A DNA stretch of 10,941 bases. It comes from Pseudomonadota bacterium. GTDB lineage: Bacteria; Pseudomonadota; Gammaproteobacteria; Steroidobacterales; Steroidobacteraceae. Positions 1 to 6,678 of this stretch are shown one piece after another. Below the pieces are notes generated by a model. It worked only from the letters and a program-made list of their open reading frames with translations. It was not told where the DNA came from and ran no database searches. Where the stretch lies: contig JAEWLQ010000045.1 of the NCBI GenBank assembly GCA_023457495.1, positions 1-10,941 of the forward strand. Reading direction: 5' to 3'. Within the stretch, counting starts at the first letter, position 1. Each line of letters starts with the position of its first letter. Position numbers and translations under genes: made by a program.

Positions 1-100
1 CTTGCGCGAACGCCGGATGCGCCGCGTACGCGAAGCCCCATCGCGTGTGCACCGTCCTTGCCAGTCACCGTCCGCGCGGTCGTCTTCAGGGACTCATCGA
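1..100 (+). repeat. Repeat family copy 1 (direct)
   Basis: Bases 1-60 match the reverse complement of 416-475 at 57 of 60 positions. After a variable stretch at about 61-88 the similarity resumes in the 12-base box GGGACTCATCGA at 89-100, which all three copies share. The layout is therefore a conserved 5' block, a variable middle and a conserved 3' box. A 10-base perfect palindrome, CGCGTACGCG, lies at 23-32. The left limit is unknown because the window starts inside or at the edge of the copy. I cannot assign it to a named repeat family. Confidence 0.8.
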
Positions 101-379
101 AGCGCGTAGCGGTTCGGCCACGGCGCGGCACGTTCGTTCGGGAGCGACGCAGGATCGCCGCAATGTACGACTGCCTCGCTAGTTGATTGGAGAAGAGGAG
201 CCCCCGATGCTCGTGCCAGTTGGGTACGAACGCGGTAGTTAGTGAAAGTCGGCTCGTCAGATCACCACGGCCGACACAACGCCGCTCATAGATCTCCGCC
301 CCCCCTCTAGCTCTAAGCCATCCGGGCTGACATTCCACGTCTCAACATGCGGGAAGCGGACTCTGCGTCCTCGTGCGCA

Positions 380-475
380 GGCTCGATGAGTCCCGGCGCC
401 GCGAACCTTGCACGGCATGGACGGTGCACATGCGATGGGGCTTCGCGTACGCGGCGCATCCGGCGTCCGCGCAAG
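380..475 (-). repeat. Repeat family copy 2 (inverted)
   Basis: Read on the minus strand from 475 to 380, this copy has the same 60-base block as copy 1 with three substitutions. A variable middle of about 20 bases follows, then GGGACTCATCGAGCC, which is shared with copy 3. Copies 1 and 2 form arms of a long inverted repeat separated by about 315 bases. They could be ends of one element or simply two insertions in opposite orientation. The inner sequences next to the arms do not match beyond the shared 3' box. Confidence 0.8.
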
Positions 476-543
476 GCACAGAGCCGGCAAACGACTCCCT
501 CAGCCCGCGTTAGGCGCCCTCCCAGAATGGCAGAGACAGATAA

Positions 544-599
544 CCCGCCCCACAGCCGGCGGGCTAAAAATCTGGCGCACCCAACAACTGGAGTGCGCC
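544..599. other. Pair of adjacent stem-loops
   Basis: Two short perfect stems lie next to each other. CCCGCC at 544-549 pairs with GGCGGG at 558-563 (8-base loop), and GGCGCAC at 574-580 pairs with GTGCGCC at 593-599 (12-base loop). The second overlaps the start of repeat copy 3. Neither is followed by a clear T-run on either strand, so I do not call them intrinsic terminators. Their role is unknown. Confidence 0.4.
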
Positions 600-676
600 G
601 CGGGAGCGACACCCCATCGCATGGGCGCCGTCCATGCCGTCCACGCTGACAAACCATCGCCGGGACTCATCGAGCC
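595..676 (+). repeat. Repeat family copy 3 (direct, diverged)
   Basis: This is the most diverged copy. It aligns with copy 2 from GCGCCGCG at 595-602, through CCCCATCGCATG and CCGTCCATGCCGT, roughly 38 of 46 positions by eye. It then has a variable middle and ends with the shared GGGACTCATCGAGCC box at 662-676. It lacks the first 20 or so bases of copies 1 and 2. Its presence shows the element is a dispersed repeat, not a single terminal inverted repeat pair. Confidence 0.7.
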
Positions 677-683
677 CCATGAG

Positions 684-725
684 GTCTGTCCCCGTTTGCT
701 AGGAAACGAGGAATGTCCCCATTTA
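684..725. repeat. REP-like hairpin with two TGTCCCC boxes at the permease stop
   Basis: Two related boxes, GTCTGTCCCCGTTT at 684-697 and GAATGTCCCCATTT at 711-724, flank a hairpin. CCCCGTTT at 690-697 pairs with AAACGAGG at 704-711 except for one mismatch, with the 6-base loop GCTAGG. Short palindromic units of this kind, with GGGGACA boxes, are common as intergenic repeats in proteobacteria, but I cannot confirm the family from one copy. The second box runs into the permease stop codon at 723-725. The hairpin could also protect the 3' end of the permease transcript or help terminate it, although no long T-run follows. Confidence 0.5.
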
Positions 726-2555
726 GCTGGTGGACTTGGCGTCGGCGTCGGCGGCGCCCTTGTCGCGCAGCGGGCTCACCCGGTAGCCGTACAGGAAGTA
801 CACGGCGATCGAGCCGAGGATGAACCACAGGAAGAACCAGCGGATGTGCGCCTCGACGCCGATGTAGGCCAGCACGAAGCACACCAGCACGCCGACGGCG
901 GGCACCACCGGGAACAGCGGCACCTTGAACTGGCGCGGCAGGTCGGGCCGCTGGTATCGCAGCCAGATCACCGAGAAGCACACGAGTCCGAACGCCACCA
1001 GCGTACCGACCGAGGTCAGGTCGCCGAGGTAGTTGATGTCGAACACCGCGGCGGCGAGCGACACGAGTCCACCGACGATGATCGTGTTGATCCAGGGCGT
1101 CTGGAACTTCGGGTGCACTTTGCCGAGCGCGCGCGGCAACAGGCCGTCGCGCGACATGGAGTAGAACACGCGCGTCTGGCCGAACATCAGCACCAGCACC
1201 ACGGACGAAAGACCCGCGATCGCGCCAATCTTGATGAGCTTGGCGAGCCAGCCCCACTCCGGTCCGAAGGTGTCCACCGCCGTCGCGACCGGCGCCGCGA
1301 CGTTGAGCTTGGTGAACGACACCACGCCGGTGAGCACGGCCGCCGTCAGCATGTAGAGGATCGTGCAGACGATGAGCGATCCCAGGATGCCGACCGGCAT
1401 GTCCTTGCGCGGGTTCTTCGCTTCCTGGCCCGCGGTCGATACCGCTTCGAAGCCGATGTAGGCGAAGAAAACAATGGTCGCGGCGCGAATCACCCCGTCG
1501 AAGCCGAACTGGTTTTCGACGCCGGTCGGCTCGGGAATGAACGGATGCCAGTTCGCCGGGTTGATGAAGAACGCACCCACGACGATGAACAGGATGATCA
1601 CCGTGACCTTGATGACCACGATGATGTTGTTGACCGTGGCGGACTCGGAGACGCCGAGCACCAGCAGGAACGTGCAGGCTAGCGTGATGAACACCGCCGG
1701 CAGATTGAACAGCGACGGCACGACGGCCGACGAGGCGATCGGCAATATCGAGCCGCTCGGAAGCTGCACGATGGATTGGGCCGGAACGTTGACCACCGTA
1801 CCCGCCGCGAGCTCGCGCAGGCCGCTGGTTTCCGGATCCATGACCTTGGTGAGCGCGGTCAGCGTCGCCTGAGTATCAGTGTTGACGGCGATGTCGAGCG
1901 CGTTGGTGAGCGCGTAGCCGCCGTCCTTTGCGACGTTGAGCACGTCGTATTGCGCGATCGACGTGGTGAAATTGCCGACGATCGTCGCGGTGCCGGTGGA
2001 GAAGAATTGCACCACCGAGTTGTCGGCGAGCGTGGCCTTGATGCCGTTCAGCGTGACGACCGGATCGGTCAACGCGATATGCGAAAGCGCATCGACCACC
2101 ATCTTGCCGTGCGGCTGCGTGAGTTGCGCCGGCAGGTCGACGCCCATGTCATGCAAGAGACTCACGCAGTAACCGGACCATCCGACCGCGACCACCGACG
2201 CGGCGAGTGCATATTCGAGCAGCAGCAAGGCGCCCATGATCCAGGCGCCGAATTCGCCCACCGTGGTGTACGAGTAGGTATACGCCGAGCCGGAGACCGG
2301 CAGCATCGACGCAAGCTCCGCGTAACACAGTCCCGCGAACGCGCAGACGACGCCGGCGATGACGAACGAAAGGATGACCGCGGGTCCCGCGTACTGCGCG
2401 GCGGCGGTGCCGGTGCGCACGAAGATGCCGGCGCCGATGATGCAGCCGATGCCGAACAGGACCAGGTGAAGCGGCCCGAGCGTGCGCTTGAGCTCGCCGC
2501 GTTCGAATTCGGTTTGAACCTGATCAACGGATTTCTTGCGCCAGTTCCAGCTCAT
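723..2555 (-). CDS. Amino-acid permease, APC superfamily (CAT/YfnA-like), with large loop insertion
   Basis: A predicted inner-membrane secondary transporter that imports or exchanges amino acids; the substrate cannot be read from the sequence. Visible family marks are GAGIFV in the broken helix TM1 (residues 41-46), TM2 at about 58-80, the FFAYIGFEAVS segment of TM6 (363-373) followed by the EAKNPRKDMP loop, and GQTRVFYSMSRDGLLP after TM8 (459-474). I count about 12 membrane helices. The protein is 610 residues, against roughly 460-500 for typical relatives. The excess sits between TM3 (about 103-131) and TM4 (about 284-301), a loop expected to be periplasmic. The ATG start has only a weak GGGG Shine-Dalgarno. 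It lies 108 bases after terC on the same strand, so it may have its own promoter, though I could not place one. The stop codon abuts a REP-like hairpin. Confidence 0.9.
   Translation of the reverse strand: MSWNWRKKSVDQVQTEFERGELKRTLGPLHLVLFGIGCIIGAGIFVRTGTAAAQYAGPAVILSFVIAGVVCAFAGLCYAELASMLPVSGSAYTYSYTTVGEFGAWIMGALLLLEYALAASVVAVGWSGYCVSLLHDMGVDLPAQLTQPHGKMVVDALSHIALTDPVVTLNGIKATLADNSVVQFFSTGTATIVGNFTTSIAQYDVLNVAKDGGYALTNALDIAVNTDTQATLTALTKVMDPETSGLRELAAGTVVNVPAQSIVQLPSGSILPIASSAVVPSLFNLPAVFITLACTFLLVLGVSESATVNNIIVVIKVTVIILFIVVGAFFINPANWHPFIPEPTGVENQFGFDGVIRAATIVFFAYIGFEAVSTAGQEAKNPRKDMPVGILGSLIVCTILYMLTAAVLTGVVSFTKLNVAAPVATAVDTFGPEWGWLAKLIKIGAIAGLSSVVLVLMFGQTRVFYSMSRDGLLPRALGKVHPKFQTPWINTIIVGGLVSLAAAVFDINYLGDLTSVGTLVAFGLVCFSVIWLRYQRPDLPRQFKVPLFPVVPAVGVLVCFVLAYIGVEAHIRWFFLWFILGSIAVYFLYGYRVSPLRDKGAADADAKSTS
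1707..2138 (-). other. Insertion of about 140 residues in permease TM3-TM4 loop
   Basis: This stretch encodes permease residues 140-283. It is rich in Thr, Val, Ala, Ser and Asn, lacks an obvious membrane helix, and alternates in a way that suggests beta strands. In YfnA-type permeases the same junction, from a LPA segment after TM3 to NLPAV at TM4, is bridged by a short loop. The reading frame and base composition run through without a break, so it is not a frameshift artefact. I do not recognise the domain. Two segments, NSVVQFFSTGT (179-189) and QSIVQLPSGS (260-269), look weakly alike and may hint at an internal duplication. Confidence 0.65.
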
Positions 2556-2633
2556 CGCAGACCCCGCATTTCTTGTAATGACCCTAGTTTAGGCAGCGCC
2601 CCCGCGTAAAAGCGAGTGTGGCGGCGAGAAAGG

Positions 2634-2663
2634 CGACGGACTTCGCTTCCACCGCACCCGTCG
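2634..2663 (-). terminator. Possible weak terminator after terC
   Basis: Directly after the terC stop codon, read on the minus strand, CGACGG (2663-2658) pairs with CCGTCG (2639-2634) across an 18-base loop. The following bases, CCTTTCTCG, hold only a three-base T-run. The stem is short and the loop large, so termination would be partial at best. It would lie at the end of the queA-tgt-yajC-secDF-terC unit. Confidence 0.25.
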
Positions 2664-3416
2664 TTACCCGCCCTCTTCTTCGTTGTCTTTTTTCTGGCGC
2701 GAGTCCATCAGGCGCCGCAGGCGGATATTCACCATTTCGACGCCGACCGAGAAGGCCATGGCGAAATACAGGTAGCCCTTGGGCACGTCGAAATGGAATG
2801 CATCGGCGACGAGCACGACGCCGACGAGAATCAGGAAGGCGAGCGCCAGGATCTTGATGGTCGGGTGCCGCTCGATGAACGCGCTGATCGAACGCGCCAC
2901 CAGCATCATCACGAGGATGGCGAGCACGATGGCGGCCACCATGATCGGGATCTGCTCCGGCGTCGCGAGCCCCACCGCGGTGAACACCGAATCGAGTGAG
3001 AACACGATGTCGATGACACCGATCTGCACCACGATGGCCGTGAAGTTCGCGAAGGTGCGCGTGGTCCGGTGTTCCTCCACGCCCTCGAGCGTGCCGTGGA
3101 TCTCGGTGACGCTCTTGGCGAGCAGGAACAGGCCGCCGAGCAGCAGGATGATGTCGCGGCCGGAGAATTCGAAGCCGAACAGCCCGAACCACGGCTTCGT
3201 CAGCCGCGTCAGCCACACGATGGAGAACAGCAGCGCGATGCGCGTGAGCATCGCGAACGCGAGCCCGGTGACGCGCGCCGCTTCACGGCGCTCCGGCGGG
3301 AGCCGGCTCACCAGGATCGAGATGAAGATGATGTTGTCGATGCCGAGGACGATCTCGAGCGCGGATAGCGTGACGAACGCTATCCACGCGTGCGGATCGG
3401 TCAGCAGCTCCATCAT
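2664..3416 (-). CDS. TerC-family integral membrane protein (YgdQ-like), putative metal-ion exporter
   Basis: A 250-residue polytopic inner-membrane protein, close in length to E. coli YgdQ (about 237 residues). The two diagnostic acidic helices are present: EIVLGIDNIIF at residues 21-31 and DIVFSLDSVFTAVG at 136-149. Their acidic residues are thought to line the ion path of the fold. About seven helices can be drawn, then a charged cytosolic tail after residue 232. TerC relatives in Bacillus have been implicated in manganese export and in metal loading of secreted enzymes; the ion here is inferred only. The gene starts 18 bases after the secF stop, with an AAGGGAG Shine-Dalgarno overlapping that stop codon, which suggests cotranscription and probably translational coupling with secDF. 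Either of two adjacent ATG codons could be the start. Confidence 0.88.
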   Translation of the reverse strand: MMELLTDPHAWIAFVTLSALEIVLGIDNIIFISILVSRLPPERREAARVTGLAFAMLTRIALLFSIVWLTRLTKPWFGLFGFEFSGRDIILLLGGLFLLAKSVTEIHGTLEGVEEHRTTRTFANFTAIVVQIGVIDIVFSLDSVFTAVGLATPEQIPIMVAAIVLAILVMMLVARSISAFIERHPTIKILALAFLILVGVVLVADAFHFDVPKGYLYFAMAFSVGVEMVNIRLRRLMDSRQKKDNEEEGG

Positions 3417-3434
3417 GGGATGATGGCGGCTCCC

Positions 3435-4367
3435 TTACGGAAGTTCGTCAATCGGATCCTTCTTCACCGTCGGGAACACGTGCTCGGCCTTGAGACCACA
3501 GGACAGCGCGATCGCGCTGGAGATGTAGATGGACGAGTACGTGCCGGCCACGATGCCGATGAGCAACGCTTCGGAGAAGCCGCGCAGCGCCGAGCCGCCG
3601 AGGATGAGCAGCGCCACGATCACGATGGACGTCGTGAACTTGGTCATGATGGTGCGCGACAACGTCTGGTTGATCGCCTGGTCGAGCGTTATGGAAGGTT
3701 CCTGACGCCGGTTCTTCTCGAAGTTCTCGCGGATGCGGTCGAACACGACGATGGTGTCGTTCAGCGAGTAACCGACGACCGCGAGGATGGCCGCGACCAC
3801 CGCGAGATCGAACGGCGTCTGCGTGACCGAGAACACGCCGAGCACGAGGATGGGGTCGTGCATGACGGCGAAGATCGCGCCCAGCGACAGGCGCCAGGTG
3901 TGGAAGCGCAGCACGATGTACAGGCCGATGAGCACCAGCGTCACCGAGAGCGACACGATCGCCGCGTAACGCAACTCGTCGCCGACCTGCGGACCGACGA
4001 CCTCGAGCTTGGTGATCGTCACGTCCGGATCGATCCCCTTCAGGAGCGTTTCGAACTTCGGCCGCAGCTGCTCCGCGGATTCGCCCGTGGGCGGCAGACG
4101 GATCGCGATGTCGCGCACCGAACCGAAACGCTGCACCTGGGGCTCGTGGTAACCCGCCGCTTCGACGGCGGCGTAGATCCGGTCGATCGGCGCGTCTTTC
4201 GTGAAGGCGGCTTCCACGCTCACGCCACCGGTGAAGTCGATCGCGAAGTTCAGGCCCTTTGAATAGAACGACGCGAACGACACGATCATGAGGATCGCCG
4301 ACAGCGTGTACCACACCTTGCGGGTGGCCATGAACGGGAAGTTGGTCTTGCGGTGGAAGAATTCCAT
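3435..4367 (-). CDS. secF: Protein translocase subunit SecF
   Basis: With SecD and YajC, SecF forms the proton-driven accessory complex that pulls secreted proteins through SecYEG on the periplasmic side. The 310 residues match the usual family length (about 310-325). Visible marks are the first membrane helix at about 18-36, the GLNFAIDFTGG motif at 38-48, the periplasmic P1 head at about 50-130, and the RND-type core. That core contains VGYSLNDTIVVFDRIREN at 198-215 and LSRTIMTKFTT at 236-246, regions that carry the residues needed for proton transfer in this family. The ATG start has a GAGG Shine-Dalgarno nine bases upstream. It lies 22 bases after secD and is followed closely by terC. Nothing is missing or broken. 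Confidence 0.97.
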   Translation of the reverse strand: MEFFHRKTNFPFMATRKVWYTLSAILMIVSFASFYSKGLNFAIDFTGGVSVEAAFTKDAPIDRIYAAVEAAGYHEPQVQRFGSVRDIAIRLPPTGESAEQLRPKFETLLKGIDPDVTITKLEVVGPQVGDELRYAAIVSLSVTLVLIGLYIVLRFHTWRLSLGAIFAVMHDPILVLGVFSVTQTPFDLAVVAAILAVVGYSLNDTIVVFDRIRENFEKNRRQEPSITLDQAINQTLSRTIMTKFTTSIVIVALLILGGSALRGFSEALLIGIVAGTYSSIYISSAIALSCGLKAEHVFPTVKKDPIDELP

Positions 4368-4389
4368 GAATGATTACCTCGATTCCCGC

Positions 4390-6258
4390 TCAGCCGATGG
4401 CCAGCTTGGTGACCTTGCGCTTGCCGCCGTAGATGAGCGTGAGCAGCGCGCGTGAACCCATCAGCGCCGTGAACATCGACGTGAGGATGCCGAGCGACAG
4501 CACGATCGCGAAGCCCTTGATCGGACCCGTGCCGAACACGAACAGCACGATGCCTGCGATGAGGGTCGTGAGGTTCGAATCCATGATCGCCGAGAACGCG
4601 CGCTCGAAGCCCATCTTGATCGCGGCCTGTGGCGATACGCCGTTGCGCAACTCTTCCCGGACACGTTCGTAGATCAGCACGTTCGCGTCGACCGCCATGC
4701 CGACGGTGAGGATGATGCCCGCGATGCCCGGCAGCGACAGCGCCGTGCCCAGCATCGACAGCAACGCGGTCAGCAGCACCACGTTGGCGACCAGCGTGAG
4801 GTTCGCGACGATGCCGAACACGTGGTAGTACAGGATCATGAAGGCGAACAGCGCCGCCATGCCGACCAGCAGCGCGGTGACACCCTTGCGGATGTTCTCC
4901 TTGCCGAGCTGCGGACCGATGGTCTGCTCGTTCGCGATCGAAATCGGCGCGGTGAGCGCGCCGCCGCGCAGCAGCTTCGACAGCTCACTCGCCTCGGTCG
5001 CGGAGAGGCCCGTCGTCTGGAAGCGTGAACCGAACACGCCCTGGATGGTCGCGACGCTGATGACCTTTTCGTCTTTGATGTCGCGCACCACTTCCTGGCC
5101 GTTGACATTGGCGATCTCGCGCCGCTGCTCGATGAAGATGACGGCCATTGGCTTGCCGAGATTCGCGCGCGTATTGCGCAGCATCTCCTCGCCGCCGGCG
5201 CTGTCGAGCGTCACGTCGACCTGCGGGCCGGACTGGCCCGTGCTCGGGCTTGCGTTCAGAAGTTGGTTGCCCGTGACGATGATGTCGCGCTTGACCATCA
5301 CCGGACTGCCGTTCTTATCCATGACGATCTTCGCGCCCACCGGCGCACGGCCGTTCTGCGGGATCGGCCGCGGATCAACCATGCGGTATTCGAGCGTCGC
5401 GACCTTGCCGAGCAGGTCCTTCACCTCGGCCGAGTTCTGCACGCCGGGCAACTGCACGACGATGCGGTTCAGGCCCTGGCGCTGCACGATGGGCTCGGAC
5501 ACGCCGAGCTCGTTCACGCGGTTGCGCAGCGTGGTGATGTTGGCGGTGATCGCGAAATCCTGGCGCTCGCGCACCTGCTGCAGCGTCATCACGCAATCCA
5601 CCGCGGGTCCCGTGCTGACGTCGGCATCGCGGCAGGCGATGTCCGGTTGCGCCTTGTTGAGCGCAGTGCGGACCTCGCCCCGGTCGGTGCCGGGCGGCAG
5701 CAGCACGCGCAGGCCGTTCGGGATATCCGAATCGACCGTGAGCGTGGAGATGTCGGTGAAGGGAATGTTGCCGTTGTTGAGCGCGCGCCGGAAATCCTGC
5801 TCGTAGGTGTTCAGCAACTGCGCGACCGCGCCGTTCACGTCCACTTCGTAAAGTAGATAGAGTCCGCCGCGCAGGTCGAGGCCGAGCGGCATCGCCCGCA
5901 GGCCCAGCCAGGTCACCCAGCGGGGCGCCCGCGAGGCGTAGGACATCGCGTTGACGTAGTCCCTGGTGAGGCCGTTCGCGGGGTCCTTGACGACATCGCG
6001 CGCCTTGAGCTGCTGATCGCCATCGGGGAAGCGGGCCATCACGTTGCCGCTATCGAGATAGATGCGGTTGAACGTGACGTCGGCGCCCTTCAGGACGTTC
6101 TCGACCTTCATGAGCTCGTCGGTGGTCATCGCGGCGCGATCCTTGCGCGCGATCTGCAGCGCGTAATCGTCGCCGAAGAAGTTAGGCAGCGCGAACAGCA
6201 GCGCGACCAGCAGAACCACCGATATGAGGATGTATTTCCAGCGCGCGTACTCGAGCAT
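4390..6258 (-). CDS. secD: Protein translocase subunit SecD
   Basis: The partner of SecF in the Sec accessory complex; it uses the proton gradient to complete export. The 622 residues agree with E. coli SecD (615). In order they show an N-terminal membrane helix at about 8-27, GLDLRGG at 126-132, a P1 domain with TLRNRVNELGVSEPIVQRQG at 243-262, a P1 head subdomain at about 300-400, and the five-helix RND core from about 457, with AVDANVLIYERVREEL at 522-537. Two cysteines, C209 and C222, lie close together in P1 and may form a disulfide. The ATG start has a GAGG Shine-Dalgarno eight bases upstream and sits nine bases after the yajC stop, so the two are surely in one operon. Confidence 0.97.
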   Translation of the reverse strand: MLEYARWKYILISVVLLVALLFALPNFFGDDYALQIARKDRAAMTTDELMKVENVLKGADVTFNRIYLDSGNVMARFPDGDQQLKARDVVKDPANGLTRDYVNAMSYASRAPRWVTWLGLRAMPLGLDLRGGLYLLYEVDVNGAVAQLLNTYEQDFRRALNNGNIPFTDISTLTVDSDIPNGLRVLLPPGTDRGEVRTALNKAQPDIACRDADVSTGPAVDCVMTLQQVRERQDFAITANITTLRNRVNELGVSEPIVQRQGLNRIVVQLPGVQNSAEVKDLLGKVATLEYRMVDPRPIPQNGRAPVGAKIVMDKNGSPVMVKRDIIVTGNQLLNASPSTGQSGPQVDVTLDSAGGEEMLRNTRANLGKPMAVIFIEQRREIANVNGQEVVRDIKDEKVISVATIQGVFGSRFQTTGLSATEASELSKLLRGGALTAPISIANEQTIGPQLGKENIRKGVTALLVGMAALFAFMILYYHVFGIVANLTLVANVVLLTALLSMLGTALSLPGIAGIILTVGMAVDANVLIYERVREELRNGVSPQAAIKMGFERAFSAIMDSNLTTLIAGIVLFVFGTGPIKGFAIVLSLGILTSMFTALMGSRALLTLIYGGKRKVTKLAIG

Positions 6259-6267
6259 GAACCGACC

Positions 6268-6600
6268 TCAGGCTCCCTTCAGAGTGCCTTTCGGCACCAG
6301 CGAGGTGACCTGAAAGCGCTGCACCTTGATACGCACGTTGTCGGCGATTTCAAGCGTGAGGAACTGGTCGCCGATCTCGACGATGCGACCGAGGATGCCG
6401 CCGGCCGTGACGACTTCGTCCCCCGCCGCGAGCTTGCCCAGCATGGCCTGGTGCTCTTTCTGTTTCTTCTGCTGAGGACGGATCAGGAGGAAATAGAAAA
6501 TGACGACGAAGACCGCCATCATGATCAGCGGCATGGCGCCGGATCCGGCAGGAGCACCGCCAGCGGCCTGGGCCATGGCGTCGGGGATCAATGAATTCAT
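6268..6600 (-). CDS. yajC: Sec translocon accessory subunit YajC
   Basis: A small single-pass inner-membrane protein that associates with SecDF in the holo-translocon. The 110 residues match the usual length. A short Ala/Gly-rich N-terminus is followed by a membrane helix at about 24-40 and the characteristic RPQQKKQKEH cytosolic stretch at 41-50. The compact beta-rich domain then contains GDEVVTAGGILGRI at 60-73. The ATG start has only a weak GAG ribosome site about ten bases upstream. It is the first gene of the yajC-secD-secF block, separated from tgt by 78 bases. Confidence 0.96.
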   Translation of the reverse strand: MNSLIPDAMAQAAGGAPAGSGAMPLIMMAVFVVIFYFLLIRPQQKKQKEHQAMLGKLAAGDEVVTAGGILGRIVEIGDQFLTLEIADNVRIKVQRFQVTSLVPKGTLKGA

Positions 6601-6678
6601 GGTGTTAACTCACACGTTGTGGACGGTCCCACCGCCGCGAGGGGCGGCGGGGGCGCGTATTTTGGCCGAAAAACAAAT
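6601..6678 (-). promoter_or_regulatory. tgt-yajC spacer with hairpin and AT-rich patch, possible internal promoter
   Basis: The spacer is the longest gap inside the queA-to-terC unit. On the minus strand it starts just after tgt with an AT-rich stretch (about 6652-6676, including TTGTTTTT and AAAATA), then has a perfect 7-bp hairpin (6632-6638 with 6644-6650, 5-base loop), then the yajC start. No T-run follows the hairpin, so it is not a standard intrinsic terminator. The AT-rich patch could carry a promoter for yajC-secDF, but I cannot fit a -35/-10 pair with normal spacing. Confidence 0.3.

Larger units (their letters stand above)
1..722. other. Non-coding, repeat-bearing intergenic region
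   Basis: No open frame here has a convincing start, ribosome site or recognisable protein. The region is built from three copies of a repeat of about 80-100 bp (separate entries) with unrelated sequence between them, several stem-loops, and a REP-like hairpin against the permease stop codon. The spacer at 101-379 holds one weak stem-loop (GTCGGC at 248-253 with GCCGAC at 270-275) and nothing else I recognise. The spacer at 476-594 holds two better stem-loops. I see no tRNA, no transposase remnant and no integrase. The first repeat may continue beyond the left edge of the window. Confidence 0.7.

Noticed and set aside
257..490. Minus-strand 77-codon frame covering repeat copy 2; copies 1 and 3 are also open in the matching frame
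   Set aside because: The shared peptide simply follows from near-identical DNA, only three substitutions separate copies 1 and 2, and there is no ribosome site or conserved start. Not enough to call a gene.
219..585. Integron attC-like core boxes: GTTGGGT at 219, GTTAGGC at 509, ACCCAAC at 579
   Set aside because: None has a partner box in the correct order and spacing on either strand, and there is no integrase. Seven-base degenerate boxes are expected by chance.
1..676. CRISPR array
   Set aside because: Only three copies, in mixed orientation, with irregular spacing and diverged sequence.
408..1682. Long plus-strand open frame of 424 codons over the permease 3' half and the repeat region
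   Set aside because: It is antisense to a clearly conserved permease, its product is a low-complexity run of His, Arg, Asp and Glu typical of GC-rich shadow frames, and it spans unrelated repeat sequence.
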